Shown one piece after another: positions 10,809-21,953 of a DNA stretch of 64,000 bases (the first letter of the stretch is position 1; the number at the start of each line of letters is the position of its first letter). Below the pieces are notes generated by a model, which was not told the origin of the DNA, did not search any database, and saw nothing but the letters and a program-made list of their open reading frames with translations. Location: contig NC_064625.1 in NCBI RefSeq assembly GCF_023898315.1, positions 101,170,269-101,234,268 of the forward strand. The letters are read 5' to 3'. The stretch is from Schistocerca nitens (Eukaryota > Arthropoda > Insecta > Orthoptera > Acrididae). Position numbers and translations under genes: made by a program.

Positions 10809-11320
10809 TACATCATGAAAATTGGTTGTTGCTGTCAGGTAGTTAATGACAGTATGTTCTGCTGTCTCAAGAAACAAAATGCTATCACTACAAGTACTGA
10901 TTCTGTTACTATTACAGTGACAGCTATTGATATTCATAAATATGACTGTTAAAGCAGACTATTGCAAATGGGTAGCCAGGACACTATGTTCCTCACCAAT
11001 AAATGAAATACTACTATAATGGCTGTCACCAAAATGGACAACTCATGGCTATCTCACCTTCTTGCAGCATTGCCAGTTAATGTTAATTTCAAATTTTAAT
11101 AAAAATACTGCAAAAAATATTAGATGTCTATATTTTTGGTCTAGAATATGATGGAATACTTCCCAAAAGAAAATTCTTGCATCATTAAAAAGTAAAAACT
11201 AACATTGCAAGAAAAATAACATTTTGCTTTAACCTGCGGTAAAAATTAGAAGTGCTAACATACTTGTACTGAAAGAAAAATGTAAACATTTTTAAAGTTT
11301 ATAGATTGATATGATACATA

Positions 11321-12566
11321 CACTATGTGATCAAAAGTATTAGGACACCCCCAAAATCACACGTTTTTCATATTAGGTGAATTGTGCTGCCACCTACTGC
11401 CTGGTACTCCGATCTCAGTAGTCATTAGACATCGTGAGAGAGGAGAATGGAGCACTCCACGAAAGTCACGGACTTTGAACATGGTCAGGTGATTGAGTGT
11501 CACTTGTGTCATGTGTGTGTGTATGTGAGATTTCCACACTCCTAAACATCCCTAGGTCCACTGTTTCTGATGTGATAGTGAAGTGGAAATATGAAGGGAC
11601 ACATACAGCACAAAAGCGTACAGGCTGACCTCATCTGTTGACTGACATAGACTGCCGACAGTTGAAGAGGGTCATAATGTGTAATAGGCAGACATATATC
11701 CAGACCATCACACAGGAATTCCAAAGTGCATCAGAATCCACTGCAAGTACTATGACAGTTAGGTGGGAGGTGAGGTGAGAAAACTTGGATTTCATGGTCG
11801 AGCGGCTGCTCATCAGCTATACATCATGCTGGTAAATGCCAAATGATGCCTTGCTTGGTGTAAGGAGCATGAACATTGGATGATTGAACAGTGGGAAAAT
11901 GTTGTGTGGAGTGACAAATCATGGTACATAATGTGACGAACCAATGGCAGGGTGTGAGTACGGTGAATGCTTGGGGAACATCATCTGCCAACATATGTAA
12001 TGCCAACAGTAAAATTTGGAGGCAGTGGTGTTATGGTATGGTCATGTTTTTCATGGAGGGGCTTGCACCCCTTGTTGTTTTGTGTGGTACTATCATGGCA
12101 CACGCCTAGATTGATGTTTTAAGCACTTTCTCCTTCCCATTGTTGAAGATCAATTTTGGGATGGCGATTGCATCTTTCAACATGATCAAGCACCTGTTCA
12201 TAATGCACGGCCTCCTGCAGAGTGGTTACATGACAATAACATCCCTGTAATGGACTGGCCTGCACAGAGTCCTGACCTAAATCCTACAGAACACCTTTGG
12301 GATGTTTTGGTATGCCAACTTCATGCCAGGCCTCACCGACCGACATCGGTACCTCTCCTCAGCGTAGCACTCTGTCAAGAATGGGCTGCCATTCCCCAAG
12401 AAACCTTCCAGCACCTGACTGAATGTATGCCTGCGAGAGTGGAAGCTGTCATCAAGGCTAAGGGTGGACCAATACCATATTGAATCCCAGCATTACTGAT
12501 GGAGGGTGCCACGAGCTTGTAAGTCATTTTCATCCAGGGGGTCTGGATACCTTTGATCACATAGTG
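11321..12566 (+). mobile_element. Decayed Tc1-like transposon with intact TIR tips
   Basis: The ends are cactatgtgatcaaaagtat and its near-perfect inverse (atacctttgatcacatagtg), flanked by TA at 11319-11320 and 12567-12568. At 1246 bp the length fits Tc1. The + strand has a heavily broken transposase. Recognisable pieces are V-T-D-F-E-H-G-Q-V-I-E near 11463 and M-D-W-P-A-Q-S-P-D-L-N-P-T-E-H-L-W-D at 12250-12303, where the catalytic Glu region survives. Many stops exclude activity. Confidence 0.85.
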
Positions 12567-12938
12567 TATTTTATTATGAAAACATAAAAGTATTTGAAGA
12601 TAAAAAATAAAATACAATAAGGGGTGTGAAACTGTTTCTCTTATGTAACAAAAAATGTCTTCACTAATGAATTTGCCTTCCATTGGATGTCTCAGAAATT
12701 TCCTGTGAGAAAGTTGCAAAGAAAAACATAAAACTAATTTTTGTAACATCTGAGACATCAGTATTATGTCATATCACCAATGAAAACATTTTTTTTATTA
12801 GAGACTCCATGCGTGGCACTGTGCGAGTACTTGTATTCCACTGGCAGAATTTTTGTTCCGGTGGCTCACCTTAATAGGACCAAGAGTATTCACTATCTCC
12901 ACCTTTTACAGACCCTCCATCACTGCACTCATAATCTA
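12567..12938. other. Intronic sequence without recognised features
   Basis: I see no coding similarity or repeat structure here apart from AT-rich tracts. It ends at the A-rich stretch (12939-12958) that forms the tail of the following SINE. Confidence 0.5.
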
Positions 12939-13154
12939 AAAAAAAAAAAAAAAAAAAAGATTCAAATGGCTCTGAGCACTATGGGACTTAACTTCTGAGG
13001 TCATCAGTCCCCTAGAACTTAGAACTACTTAAACCTAACTAACCTAAGGACATCACAAACATCCATGCCTGAGGCAGGATTTGAACCTGCGACCGTAGCG
13101 GTCGCACGTTTCCAGACTGTAGCGCCTAGAACCACTCGGCCACCCGGGCCGGCC
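12939..13154 (-). repeat. tRNA-derived SINE, minus strand
   Basis: Read on the minus strand it starts ggccggcccgggtggccgag. The Pol III A box is tggccgagtgg, and the B box ggttcaaatcc follows after the expected gap. The body then runs to gctcagagccatttgaatc and an A-rich tail (12939-12958, T-rich on the minus strand). The second copy of the same family is at 43779-43980 on the + strand. The head resembles a class II (Leu/Ser-like) tRNA, but the unit is a SINE and not a tRNA gene. Confidence 0.85.
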
Positions 13155-13902
13155 ACAATATACACAATATAAAAGAAAATATAGGTACTTTCAGCCCAGT
13201 ATTTCTTTTGAAGTCAGAGCAAAATACATTTCTTCATATGGTTATGTTATGGTTATGTTCCACCCAAATTTTATCTAAATGTACTGTAGACCTATTGTCT
13301 TCAGCATGCAATAAGTGCAGTGTATGCTATAACTTCACTCTTTCATCTGCAATGTCTCTGCATTTCATTAAAATTTTTTGTCCATCCTTTTACTTTCCGA
13401 ATCAAAAACCAAGTGAGTAGAGAAGACAAAGAATGGAGATCTATGAACCAGAATAATTAATTTTTTCAAGAAGAGCACCCTGTATTTTTCTAGCTGTTGA
13501 ACACTCTCTTCTGTTATGGTAATGAAGTGAAACATGTGCTCAGCCATGAAGATTCTTCCAACGTTTCAGCACCGTTAATACGACATATAGTTGATTCGAA
13601 AATACCACAAGATTTTGCTGTCAGTTTATGAATTTGTGCAAAATTTATAATATTTCTGGCTTCCTCACTGTTGGGCAAATGAGTAAAAAATCTTCTGTAT
13701 ATTCAATATCACAATTCTAGTTTGTTTTTGAATGTCTTGTTACTCTTTATGCATGCTAATGGGTGTATCATTACACATGAGACCTTGCTCCTGCATTTCC
13801 CTCGCTTCAAGAAACAAGTCAGTGCACCTTTCCACAGAAAACACAGTATTATGTGAGAACACTGAACATACAGCTGATGCTGACCTACACTGCTACATTG
13901 TT

Positions 13903-13945
<43 letters not shown>

Positions 13946-14397
13946 GTCAGCAAAACTCTGAAGTGGACATACCACAGCACTTCACATGTCATGCAGTGGG
14001 TATGACAGTCACAATACTAATAGAACTGATACTAACACCAGTGTCACTGTAGCTGTGACTCTTGTTTATAGCTATTAAATTAGGTTATGGCTGACAGGTA
14101 GCCATGGCAGTATATTGTACTCTGACAAACAGACTGCTACTACTACTGCTACTACTAATACAATACTGCTACTACTAATACAAATACTGCTACAATTGCT
14201 GTTGAAAGTAGCAGCAGTACGGTTAGTTTTAGATTGAGGCTGAGGAGGATGAAGCACGCTGTTATTGTCAGGTAGGAAAGGTGTTGTGTCTGTTACATTT
14301 CAAGAAACAAAACACTATTCCTGCTAGTGGTGGTGGAGGTGGTGGTAGTGGTGTTGGTAGTAGTATTAATAGTTGTAGTAAAGTCACCATTGATGTT
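13155..14397. other. Intronic sequence with simple repeats
   Basis: No coding similarity was recognised. It contains a (TG)n run at about 13906-13938, a TAC/TGC-type triplet stretch at about 14130-14205 and a GGT-rich stretch at about 14322-14360. Short similar blocks containing gacaggtag or gtcaggtag, sometimes followed by caagaaacaaaa, occur at about 10835-10870, 14090 and 14270 and again near 20168. They may mark a diverged dispersed repeat. Confidence 0.45.
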
Positions 14398-15124
14398 GTT
14401 GTTGTTGTTGTTGTGGTCTTCAGTCCTGAGACTGGTTTGATGCAGCTCTCCATGCTACTCTATCCTGTGCAAGCTTCTTCATCTCCCAGTACCTATTGCA
14501 ACCTACATCCTTCTGAATCTGTTTAGTGTATTCAACTCTTGGTCTCCCCCTACGATTTTTACCCTTCACGCTGCCCTCCAATACTATATTGGTGATCCCT
14601 TGATGCCTCAAAACATGTCCCACCAACCGATCCCTTCTTCTGGTCAAGTTGTGCCACAAACTCCTCTTCTCCCCAATCCTATTCAGTACCTCCTCATTAG
14701 TTATGTGATCTACCCATCTAATCTTCAGCATTCTTCTGTAGCACCACATTTCGAAAGCTTCAATTCTCTTCTTGTCCAAACTATTTACCATCCATGTTTC
14801 ACTTTCATACATGGCTACACTCGATACAAATACTTTCAGAAATGACTTCCTGACACTTAAATCTATACTCGATGTTAGCAAATTTCTCTTCTTCAGAAAT
14901 GCTTTCCTTGCCATTGCCAGTCTACATTTTATATCCTCTCTGCTTCGACCATCATCAGTTATTTTGCTCCCCAAATAGCAAAACTCCTTTACTACTTTAA
15001 GTGTCTCATTTCCTAATCTAATACCCTCAGCATCACCCGACTTACTTCGACTACATTCCATTATCCTCGTTTTGCTTTTGTTGATGTTCATCTTATATCC
15101 TCCCTTCAAGACACTGTCCATTCC
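14398..15124 (-). mobile_element. 5'-truncated RTE LINE 3' end
   Basis: The 3' tail (GTT repeats on the + strand) is at 14393-14413. Similarity to the copy at 26850-30133 stops near 15124 within the block N-G-M-D-S-V-L-K-G-G-Y-K-M-N. The minus strand is open for most of its length and encodes the RTE C-terminal region (R-I-E-A-F-E-M-W-C-Y-R-R-M-L-K-I-R-W-V-D-H, then G-H-V-L-R-H-Q-G-I). No RT active site is included. Confidence 0.85.
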
Positions 15125-15229
15125 ATTGATTGCAGAAGCAAATATGAAGGTATCCAGGAAGTGGCAGACATTTTGGTCTTTTGGAGCAATGGGCGGGGAT
15201 ACAGCCACAATGTTCCTATATTCAGTACA

Positions 15230-16044
15230 CATCCACTGTGTTAGCATGTGGTCTATGTCTCTGCTGCTTTGCTTTCTGCAATGTGTTAAAATGTGCACTG
15301 CAATAGAAAATCCTGCCACTTGTGAGGTGCATTCTGTGATTAAGTTTTTGTTGGCAAAAAACTACAAACCAATTAAAATTTATCATGTCCTCTTTGATGT
15401 GTACAGAAAAGGAATAATGAAAGGAAGCCGAGTGAGGCAGTGGTGCACTGATTTTAAAAATAGCTGTACCAATTTTAATTATGAGGACTGGAGTGGTAGA
15501 TCTAGCCTTGTGACTGATGAACTGGTGATGAATATCAATTACAAAATTCGTGCAAATTTTCATTTCAATATTATGGAACTTTTGCAACATTTTTCAAAGA
15601 TTTCACAGAGTTTGGTGTATGGAATTATGGTGGAGGAGTGTGGTTACTACAAATTATGTGCTAGGTGGAGGGGGTGTGGGGGTGGGGTGTGGTGGGGGGG
15701 TGGGTGGGTGGGTGGGGGGGGGGGATCTTCCTCAAAGATTACGAGAAAAGACTTGGGTGAAGCATGTCAACTGTGAAACAAATAGGCAGTTGATGGAATG
15801 GGGACACACAAACTCCCCTAAGAAACCAAGGAAGTGTTTGCAAATGCCGTCAGCAAGAGAGATCATAGCTACTGTGTTTTGGACTCTAAGGGAGTGATTC
15901 TTGATGAGTTCCTTGAACATGGCACAACAATTACCTCAGAGAGGTATTGTCAGACACTGATTAAGTGAAAGTGGGTGATACAAAACAAGCATCTGGGGGG
16001 AAACTTAGCACAAAAGTTTTGTTTTTTCACAACACACTGGCCAA
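15230..16044 (+). mobile_element. Mariner transposon, 5' part, split by a LINE
   Basis: The + strand encodes a decayed mariner transposase N-terminal half: an HTH region with C-E-V-H-S-V-I-K-F-L-L-A-K-N-Y, then R-Q-W-C-T-D-F, and Y-Y-K-L-C-A-R-W before a G-rich expansion at 15664-15723. Afterwards come Q-L-M-E-W-G-H-T-N-S-P and a T-V-F-W-type block. Similarity fades near 16044, where LINE ORF1 begins. It resumes at about 19786 with the catalytic C-terminal part, so the LINE inserted into this mariner. The left end is not resolved. Confidence 0.75.
15664..15723 (+). repeat. G-rich tract with G-quadruplex potential
   Basis: The 60-bp tract is almost pure G and T, with many runs of three or more G, including repeated gggtgggtgggtgggg at about 15700-15716. 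It sits inside the mariner remnant and on the sense strand of the host intron. Confidence 0.7.
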
Positions 16045-16395
16045 TTGTACATTAAAAAGCTACTCGTATTGCTGCAGTTATTACAGCATACAAACATAAT
16101 ACTAACAACTGTGCCCACGAGATATGACCTGGCAGACTGGTCTTGTGTGAACAGAGAAATTCGCCTAATGAATAGTAAACTGAAACACTTTTGCACTAAG
16201 TTTACGAATGTGACGCTACTGGATACAGACAGGTATGAGAGACACTGCTTCACAAAGCATGGACTACATCTAAATCAATTTGGCAAAAATAAACTAGCAG
16301 CAGACATTGGAAAAGCTTTTCATGAAATAATAGGCCTAAACAATAACGATCATGAAAGCAGACCAGTCATAGCCCTAACTAACGAGGGAAACTAG
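16045..16395 (+). pseudogene. LINE ORF1 C-terminal fragment, SGNH-esterase-like
   Basis: The 117-codon frame ends in TAG at 16393-16395. It contains T-V-P-T-R-Y-D-L-A-D, then N-V-T-L-L-D-T-D-R-Y, then F-T-K-H-G-L-H-L-N-Q-F-G-K. This resembles the end of the SGNH/GDSL-type esterase-like domain found in ORF1 of CR1-like LINEs, the D-x-x-H region being H-G-L-H-L-N. The N-terminal part is missing because the element is 5'-truncated. The stop overlaps the first codon of the ORF2 frame. Confidence 0.6.
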
Positions 16396-19300
16396 TGAAC
16401 TGGGCCAACTCTAGCAGGATTTGGTCCAGTAACAAAAATCTGCAACAAGTAATTAATACACAAACGAAAGTTCACTCAAACAGCAATACAATTAAAGACA
16501 AACAAAAGTTAACAGTGTTTCATCAGAACATAAGAGGCCTATACTGCAAGCTGGATCAGTTCACAGCAAATATAGAAGACACAAAAGGTATAAACAGTGC
16601 CCACATTCTGTGTCTAACAGAACACCACATCACTGCTGGTATTGAAGTGGTCCCTATTCCCAACTATGTTTTGGCAACGTCTTATTGCAGGAACTATATG
16701 GACAAAGGAGGAGTAGCTGTATATGTAAAAAACAATGTCTTGTTCACGGCAATAGATGTACATAGATTCTGCTTTGAGCAACATTTTGAAGTATGTGCTA
16801 TAGAGGTGCCAGACACTGTCTCCAGATTAACAGTTGTGGCAGTTTACAGGGCACCATCTGGTAATTTTAAAGTGTTTGTTAAACAATTAGATACTCTTTT
16901 GTTGTACTTAAGTAGAAAAAATAGGGGCATAGTAGTTGTTGGGGATTTTAACATAGATTTCTTGGTTCATTCTTCCTGCAAGGTGGAGTTTGAAAATCTC
17001 ATGTGCACGTACAACCTTGTTCCCGTGGTTAGCTCGCCCACCAGAACCACAACCTCTTCCAGTACTCTCATTGATAATGTTTTTGTTGATCAGAGTAAAG
17101 TCAACCATATTAATATTGAAATGGTTATAAATGGCCTGTCTGACCATGACGGACAACGAGTTACTTTCAACAGTTTGGGAATTCCTCTGAGTGACACCTC
17201 ACCTAGATGGAAAACAGTAAGGAAAATAAGTGAGGAAGCTATTCAAACGTTCAGATCATGTCTTCAGCATACTGACTGGTCACCTGTTTATCTAGCAGAA
17301 ACTGCTAATTCAAAATACAATTTATTCACAAATGAGATAGCATGTACCTTTGAAAGTGTAGTTCCAAAAAAGTCATACAGAGTCCAACCTGCTAGGTCTG
17401 CAAAAAAACCATGGCTCACTAAGGGCATCATAGCTTCCTGTCAGAGAAAAAGGCAACTCTACATAGCATCAAAGACTTCTAACAACCCTGCTCAGCTAAA
17501 ACATTATAAACTCTACTGTAAAATTCTTGCCAAAGTAATTAAAAACTCTAAAAGTATGTGTATAGCATCTGAAATTACTAATTCTGAAAATAAAATTAAA
17601 ACAATCTGGAATGTGATAAAGAGAGAAACAGGGACTGTAAACTACACCAAAGACAAAAATATTGTTTTAACTGTTGACAACTCAGAGATAACTAATAGTG
17701 AGGAAATTGCTGAAATCTTTAACCAACATTTTTTAACTGTCCCAACACAGATAGGTTGCCATGGTTCTGTAGATAAAGCTGCCTGTGTAATGAAAAATAA
17801 TTTTCCAGAACCTTTCAGTCAAATAAGTGTGCCTCCCATTACTGCCAATGAAATAAAAAAAATCATACAGTCTTTGAAAAATAAACATTCTGCTGGTATC
17901 GATGATATTTCAAGCAAGCTGTTGAAGGCTTGCTGTAGTGAAGTGACCGAAGTCTTGGCTCACATCTGCAACACATCCATGCAACAAGGAGTGTTTCCAG
18001 ACAGAATGAAATACGCTGTTGTCAGGCCCCTGTACAAAGCAGGGGATGCTACAAATGTGTCAAACTATCGCCCTATCTCTCTATTAACAACATTTTCAAA
18101 AGTCCTAGAAAAAGCTCTGTACAACAGGATTGTGGCACACCTTGGTGACCTGAACATCATTAACAGTCAGCAGTTTGGTTTTCAAAAGGGTGTTTCAATA
18201 GATAACGCAATTTTCTCATTCACAAATGATGTTCTAGAGTCTATAAACAGAAAGAGGCTGCCAATTGGTGTCTTATGCGACCTATCAAAGGCGTTCGACT
18301 GTGTAGATCACCAGATACTCCTCAAGAAGGCCTGTCATTATGGAATTACTGGACCTGTAGGGAACTGGTTAAAATCGTACCTCGAAAATAGGAAGCAGAA
18401 TATTACTCTAGATGCTTCAGATAGTGTATCACAATATATAGTGGACTCTGAGTGGGGAATTGTGCAGCAGGGAGTGCCACAGGGATCAGTGCTTGGGCCC
18501 TTGCTGTTCCTCATATATGTTAATGACCTGCCTTTATCCATCAATAAGCAGTGTAAATTTACAATGTTCGCTTATGATACGAGCATTGTGGTGGATAATG
18601 TGTCAACTACTGACTTAGAGTCCGAGGTCAATGATATCCTTAAAGAAGTTCTGGGTTGGTTTAGTATTAACTCCCTTTCAATAAACCTGAAAAAAACCAA
18701 TTTTATCCAGTTCCAGACAACCCACAAAAACCCAAAAGAAATAGTTATCACACAGAATGATCAGATGATAAAGCAAGTGTACTTATCAAAATTCCTAGGC
18801 GTATATGTGGACAGTAGGCTGAACTGGGAACATCACGTTCTACAAACACTAAAACGGCTGACGTCGGCAACATTTGCTTTACGAATTTTGTCACGCTTCA
18901 ACGACATTACCATCTCAAAGTCAGCTTACTTTGGCTATTTTCATTCAGTCATGTGTTATGGCATCATCTTCTGGGGCAATACACCTGCCGCAAAGAAAAT
19001 CCTCACAGCACAAAAAAGGGCAATAAGAATCATTTGTGGTGTACCCCCACGAACCTCATGTCGAAATCTGTTTAAACGACTTGAAATACTGACAGCAACA
19101 TCTCAGTACATATATTCACTGATGTGCTTCATAATAAATAACCCCACTCTGTATGAAACGAATTGCCTACATCATGAACATAACACCAGAAGAAAAGAGG
19201 ATTTCCACTGTGAGTTAAAGAGCTTGACACTTATTCAGAAAGGGGTAAAGTACGCTGGAACGAAAATTTTCAATTCCCTACCCAACAGCATCAAAAGTAT

Positions 19301-19433
19301 AAGGAGTAGTACATCAGTATTTAAACGTAGCTTGAAAAATTATTTACTTGAGACCTCACTTTATTCACTAGAGGAATTCTTTCAGAGAAATAAGGAAAAC
19401 CCAGATTGGAAAGATGTTTTTAAATTTTTTTGA
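16395..19433 (+). CDS. LINE ORF2: endonuclease and reverse transcriptase, catalytic Asp replaced
   Basis: The frame is open for 1012 codons. N-terminal endonuclease: F-H-Q-N-I-R-G-L near residue 36, C-L-T-E-H-H, V-V-V-G-D-F-N-I-D near 180, and L-S-D-H-D-G near 248. Reverse transcriptase: N-Y-R-P-I-S-L-L near 556, F-G-F-Q-K-G, C-D-L-S-K-A-F-D-C-V near 627, Q-G-V-P-Q-G-S-V-L-G-P near 693, then F-A-Y-D where F-A-D-D is expected (TAT codon at about 18572-18574). The second catalytic Asp remains. The first codon of the frame is GTG and no ATG lies near the ORF1 stop. An in-frame TAA at 16380-16382 limits upstream extension. With one catalytic Asp lost the RT is probably inactive. Confidence 0.88.
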   Translation: MNWANSSRIWSSNKNLQQVINTQTKVHSNSNTIKDKQKLTVFHQNIRGLYCKLDQFTANIEDTKGINSAHILCLTEHHITAGIEVVPIPNYVLATSYCRNYMDKGGVAVYVKNNVLFTAIDVHRFCFEQHFEVCAIEVPDTVSRLTVVAVYRAPSGNFKVFVKQLDTLLLYLSRKNRGIVVVGDFNIDFLVHSSCKVEFENLMCTYNLVPVVSSPTRTTTSSSTLIDNVFVDQSKVNHINIEMVINGLSDHDGQRVTFNSLGIPLSDTSPRWKTVRKISEEAIQTFRSCLQHTDWSPVYLAETANSKYNLFTNEIACTFESVVPKKSYRVQPARSAKKPWLTKGIIASCQRKRQLYIASKTSNNPAQLKHYKLYCKILAKVIKNSKSMCIASEITNSENKIKTIWNVIKRETGTVNYTKDKNIVLTVDNSEITNSEEIAEIFNQHFLTVPTQIGCHGSVDKAACVMKNNFPEPFSQISVPPITANEIKKIIQSLKNKHSAGIDDISSKLLKACCSEVTEVLAHICNTSMQQGVFPDRMKYAVVRPLYKAGDATNVSNYRPISLLTTFSKVLEKALYNRIVAHLGDLNIINSQQFGFQKGVSIDNAIFSFTNDVLESINRKRLPIGVLCDLSKAFDCVDHQILLKKACHYGITGPVGNWLKSYLENRKQNITLDASDSVSQYIVDSEWGIVQQGVPQGSVLGPLLFLIYVNDLPLSINKQCKFTMFAYDTSIVVDNVSTTDLESEVNDILKEVLGWFSINSLSINLKKTNFIQFQTTHKNPKEIVITQNDQMIKQVYLSKFLGVYVDSRLNWEHHVLQTLKRLTSATFALRILSRFNDITISKSAYFGYFHSVMCYGIIFWGNTPAAKKILTAQKRAIRIICGVPPRTSCRNLFKRLEILTATSQYIYSLMCFIINNPTLYETNCLHHEHNTRRKEDFHCELKSLTLIQKGVKYAGTKIFNSLPNSIKSIRSSTSVFKRSLKNYLLETSLYSLEEFFQRNKENPDWKDVFKFF

Positions 19434-19785
19434 CACTGTTTACTGTTAAACTAATGTAATAATGCCCTAATGTAAAAATTCCTGTTTTTCTCATTTCCAT
19501 TTTTGGGTCACTTTTAAACCCAAAGTGGGAAGTTTTGATTACTGTTCAAGGTTAAAATAGATGCAATAATGCCCTAAATATGAAACTGCTATCTTCACAT
19601 TTATGTTGACTAGTTTTAAGCTAATAAGTATGACTTTTGTGCACTGTTATTAATACTATAACAATGTCTTTATTCTATGTATTTTATTATGTACATTGAC
19701 ACGTTCCACATCTGAGTGACTTGCTCACATGTACAGATCTATGGAACAAGTATATAAATAAAAATAAAAAATAAAATAAAATGAG

Positions 19786-20140
19786 AGTTCCTGTGGGGTT
19801 TTGGATGGGAGATGTTTGATCATCCACCAAACAGTCCAGATGTGGTGCTGAGTGACTACCACCTCTTCCCAGCAATGAAGGTATCAATTGTAACATAACC
19901 CTTTGATACTGACACTGAACAACATGCTGGCACAAACCAGTGGTTGCAATTGCAAGTGGCAAATTTCTGCCCAGAAGGTATTCAGAAACTTTTGCCATGG
20001 TATTATAAGTATGTCAGTTTGAATGGCAATTATGTAGGAAATTTTTTGAGTATGTCTTTAAAATGTATATAATAAAATTTGGTTTTGGCATACTATTAAG
20101 TATTTATTTCAAAATGTCTGTTACTTTCTGGATAGACTTT
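19786..20140 (+). mobile_element. Mariner transposon, 3' part, continuation of 15230-16044
   Basis: Frameshifted + strand reading gives a mariner C-terminal block: D-H-P-P-N-S-P-D-V-V-L-S-D-Y-H-L-F near 19820-19868, then T-D-T-E and later L-N-G-N-Y-V. The final catalytic Asp position (S-D-Y-H) is present. The sequence continues where the 5' part ends at the LINE insertion. A TIR was not identified. Confidence 0.7.
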
Positions 20141-21655
20141 CTATGACCATTGAAGCACACCACTGCTGACAGGTAGCTATCTCAGTGGGTCACTTCTCTA
20201 AGAATGAAATGCCAGTTCTATTACTAATAATGCTAATACTAATTATAATACAAGTATGGTGATCCCTGGCAGCAACAGCAAATATAAACACCAAAGTAGG
20301 ATGTTGGGGGTGCAGGAATCAAATACTCTTGCAGCTGTAAACTTTTAGGCTTTCTGTGATCTTCTTAAATAACTTCACTTAACACCACAGCAGAGGCTCT
20401 TTCCCATCCCTATCCAATTGAGCCAGTGCACCATCCTCAGTCGACTCATTGTCAGTGACGTGTTAAATATTGATCTGTTAGCTACCTGAATAACTACTAA
20501 ATATCTAGAGCAGTACATTCTACTTTATTTCAGTATCACCCAACTGTGTATGCTATCTGAGTGAGATGAGTAGCTTACATTCTTCAACATCTACTAATTG
20601 AGATATGTGGCAGATATGAGGTGAGAAATAGATGTCCAACTCTTTCACACGTAAAACCTATCTGAGCTGTTTTGCCTCGTTCCAATCACACTGCCTGTGA
20701 TGGAATGTTGAAGGATAATCTGCTTCTTTCCTTCCTTTGATATTTTGTACCTCATCATGCTTCTAAATGTAATTGGCTAATTTATATGTTAAAAGGAGAT
20801 TAGTTGCCTGTAAAGTGTAACCTCTGTCAGTACAGCTTTCTACTGGCTCACCATCTTCTGCTGCTGAGTGAGGTGGCTAAAAGGGCACGTCACTAGGCTT
20901 GTATTTAAGATCTGTAAATTTGAAATTCAGTGGAGTGATCCCAGTCTTTATTTGCAGTTGCTTTGGTAAGAATGATCATTCAACTGTGGCTATCAGTTTC
21001 TAATAGAGATTTTGTCCAATTTAAATGTCCTCAGTGTTGACAAGGCATCTTTTTAGTCAGTCACTCACCGTTCCTGTAATGAGTGTGCCCTTCTGTAATG
21101 GAGTGTATTTTGCAGTCAAGCTTCCTGGTAATCCACACTATTTCATGTTTTTCATACTTTTTTCCATATAAATATCACATGATATACATATAGAGTTATT
21201 TTCATTTTAATATAAAAGCATTGTTTACATAGCAGTTATTATTATTGTTATTATTATTATAGTTACAAGGATATACTTTTTTCATTAAATAAATGCTTAC
21301 TCATGAATAAATGACAATAGGAAAATAACATATGTATATGAAGAGTGTCACAGTACTCAGAAATTGCAGATACACAAATTTGACTTTGTGGATTGTGTTC
21401 TACGCAAAAGTGGTGGATCAGAATCTACAAAAAGTAGTGAATCAAATTGTACACTAAACTGAATGTGACACAGTATTAAGTTTAATTATGTCATGGAAGC
21501 TGATGAATGTAATTAAGAGATAGCAGATTGCTGGTGAACTCTGTTGGTGAGCAGCTGTGGCAGTGGAAAGGACATGTCACTGATGAGTTCATGGTCATTT
21601 CATGATTACATCCCAATCTTTCTCCCACACTCACCACTACGGATGATGTTGTCAG
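20141..21655. other. Intronic sequence before exon 2, no recognised genes
   Basis: There is no convincing coding similarity in about 1.5 kb. A TTATTA-type simple repeat lies at 21235-21260. The last 50 bp contain the pyrimidine-rich tract tcccaatctttctcccacac (21611-21630), which serves the exon 2 acceptor. Confidence 0.5.
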
Positions 21656-21953
21656 CAGCATCAGCCGGTCTCCGTCCCGCGAGGAGGAGTCGCGCGCCAG
21701 GCAGAACCGGCCGTGGCTGCAGCAGACGTCTGTCACGCAACAGGCCGCTCCGTCGCAGAGGTCGCCCCCTGCCGCTGAGGGAGACAGCAGCTCCGGTGGT
21801 GACCAGAGGCAGCAGCAGGAGAAAGGACAGCAGCAGGATAAGGGACAGCAGCGCGAACAGCAGCAGGGACAGCAGCGCGCGGGCGGTGTCGCGGACGAGC
21901 GCCGCACTCTCAGTGCCAGCAAGGCCGCCGAACTGGAACTCTTCAAGCATGAG
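21656..21953 (+). CDS. Internal exon 2 of the host coiled-coil protein
   Basis: The acceptor ends gttgtcag and the donor is gag|gtgaga. At 298 nt it accepts phase 2 from exon 1 and leaves phase 0. It encodes a disordered linker: S-I-S-R-S-P-S-R-E-E-E-S-R, a Ser/Pro/Gln-rich part, and the Q-rich block R-Q-Q-Q-E-K-G-Q-Q-Q-D-K-G-Q-Q. Near the end lies S-K-A-A-E-L-E-L-F-K-H-E, which starts a new coiled coil continued in exon 3. The RSPSR motif could be a phosphorylation target (inference). Two further in-frame AGs follow the chosen acceptor. Confidence 0.8.

Larger units (their letters stand above)
16045..19785 (+). mobile_element. 5'-truncated non-LTR retrotransposon with long ORF2
   Basis: The element comprises the end of ORF1, a complete-length ORF2 and a 3' UTR of about 350 bp. 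The 3' UTR contains acacgttccacatctgagtg and ctatggaacaagt and ends in an AT-rich (ATAAA)n-type tail at 19755-19784. It interrupts a mariner. I did not find a convincing target-site duplication. Endonuclease-RT architecture and an esterase-like ORF1 place it near the Jockey/CR1 group. An unbroken 1012-codon ORF2 implies a fairly recent insertion. Confidence 0.9.
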
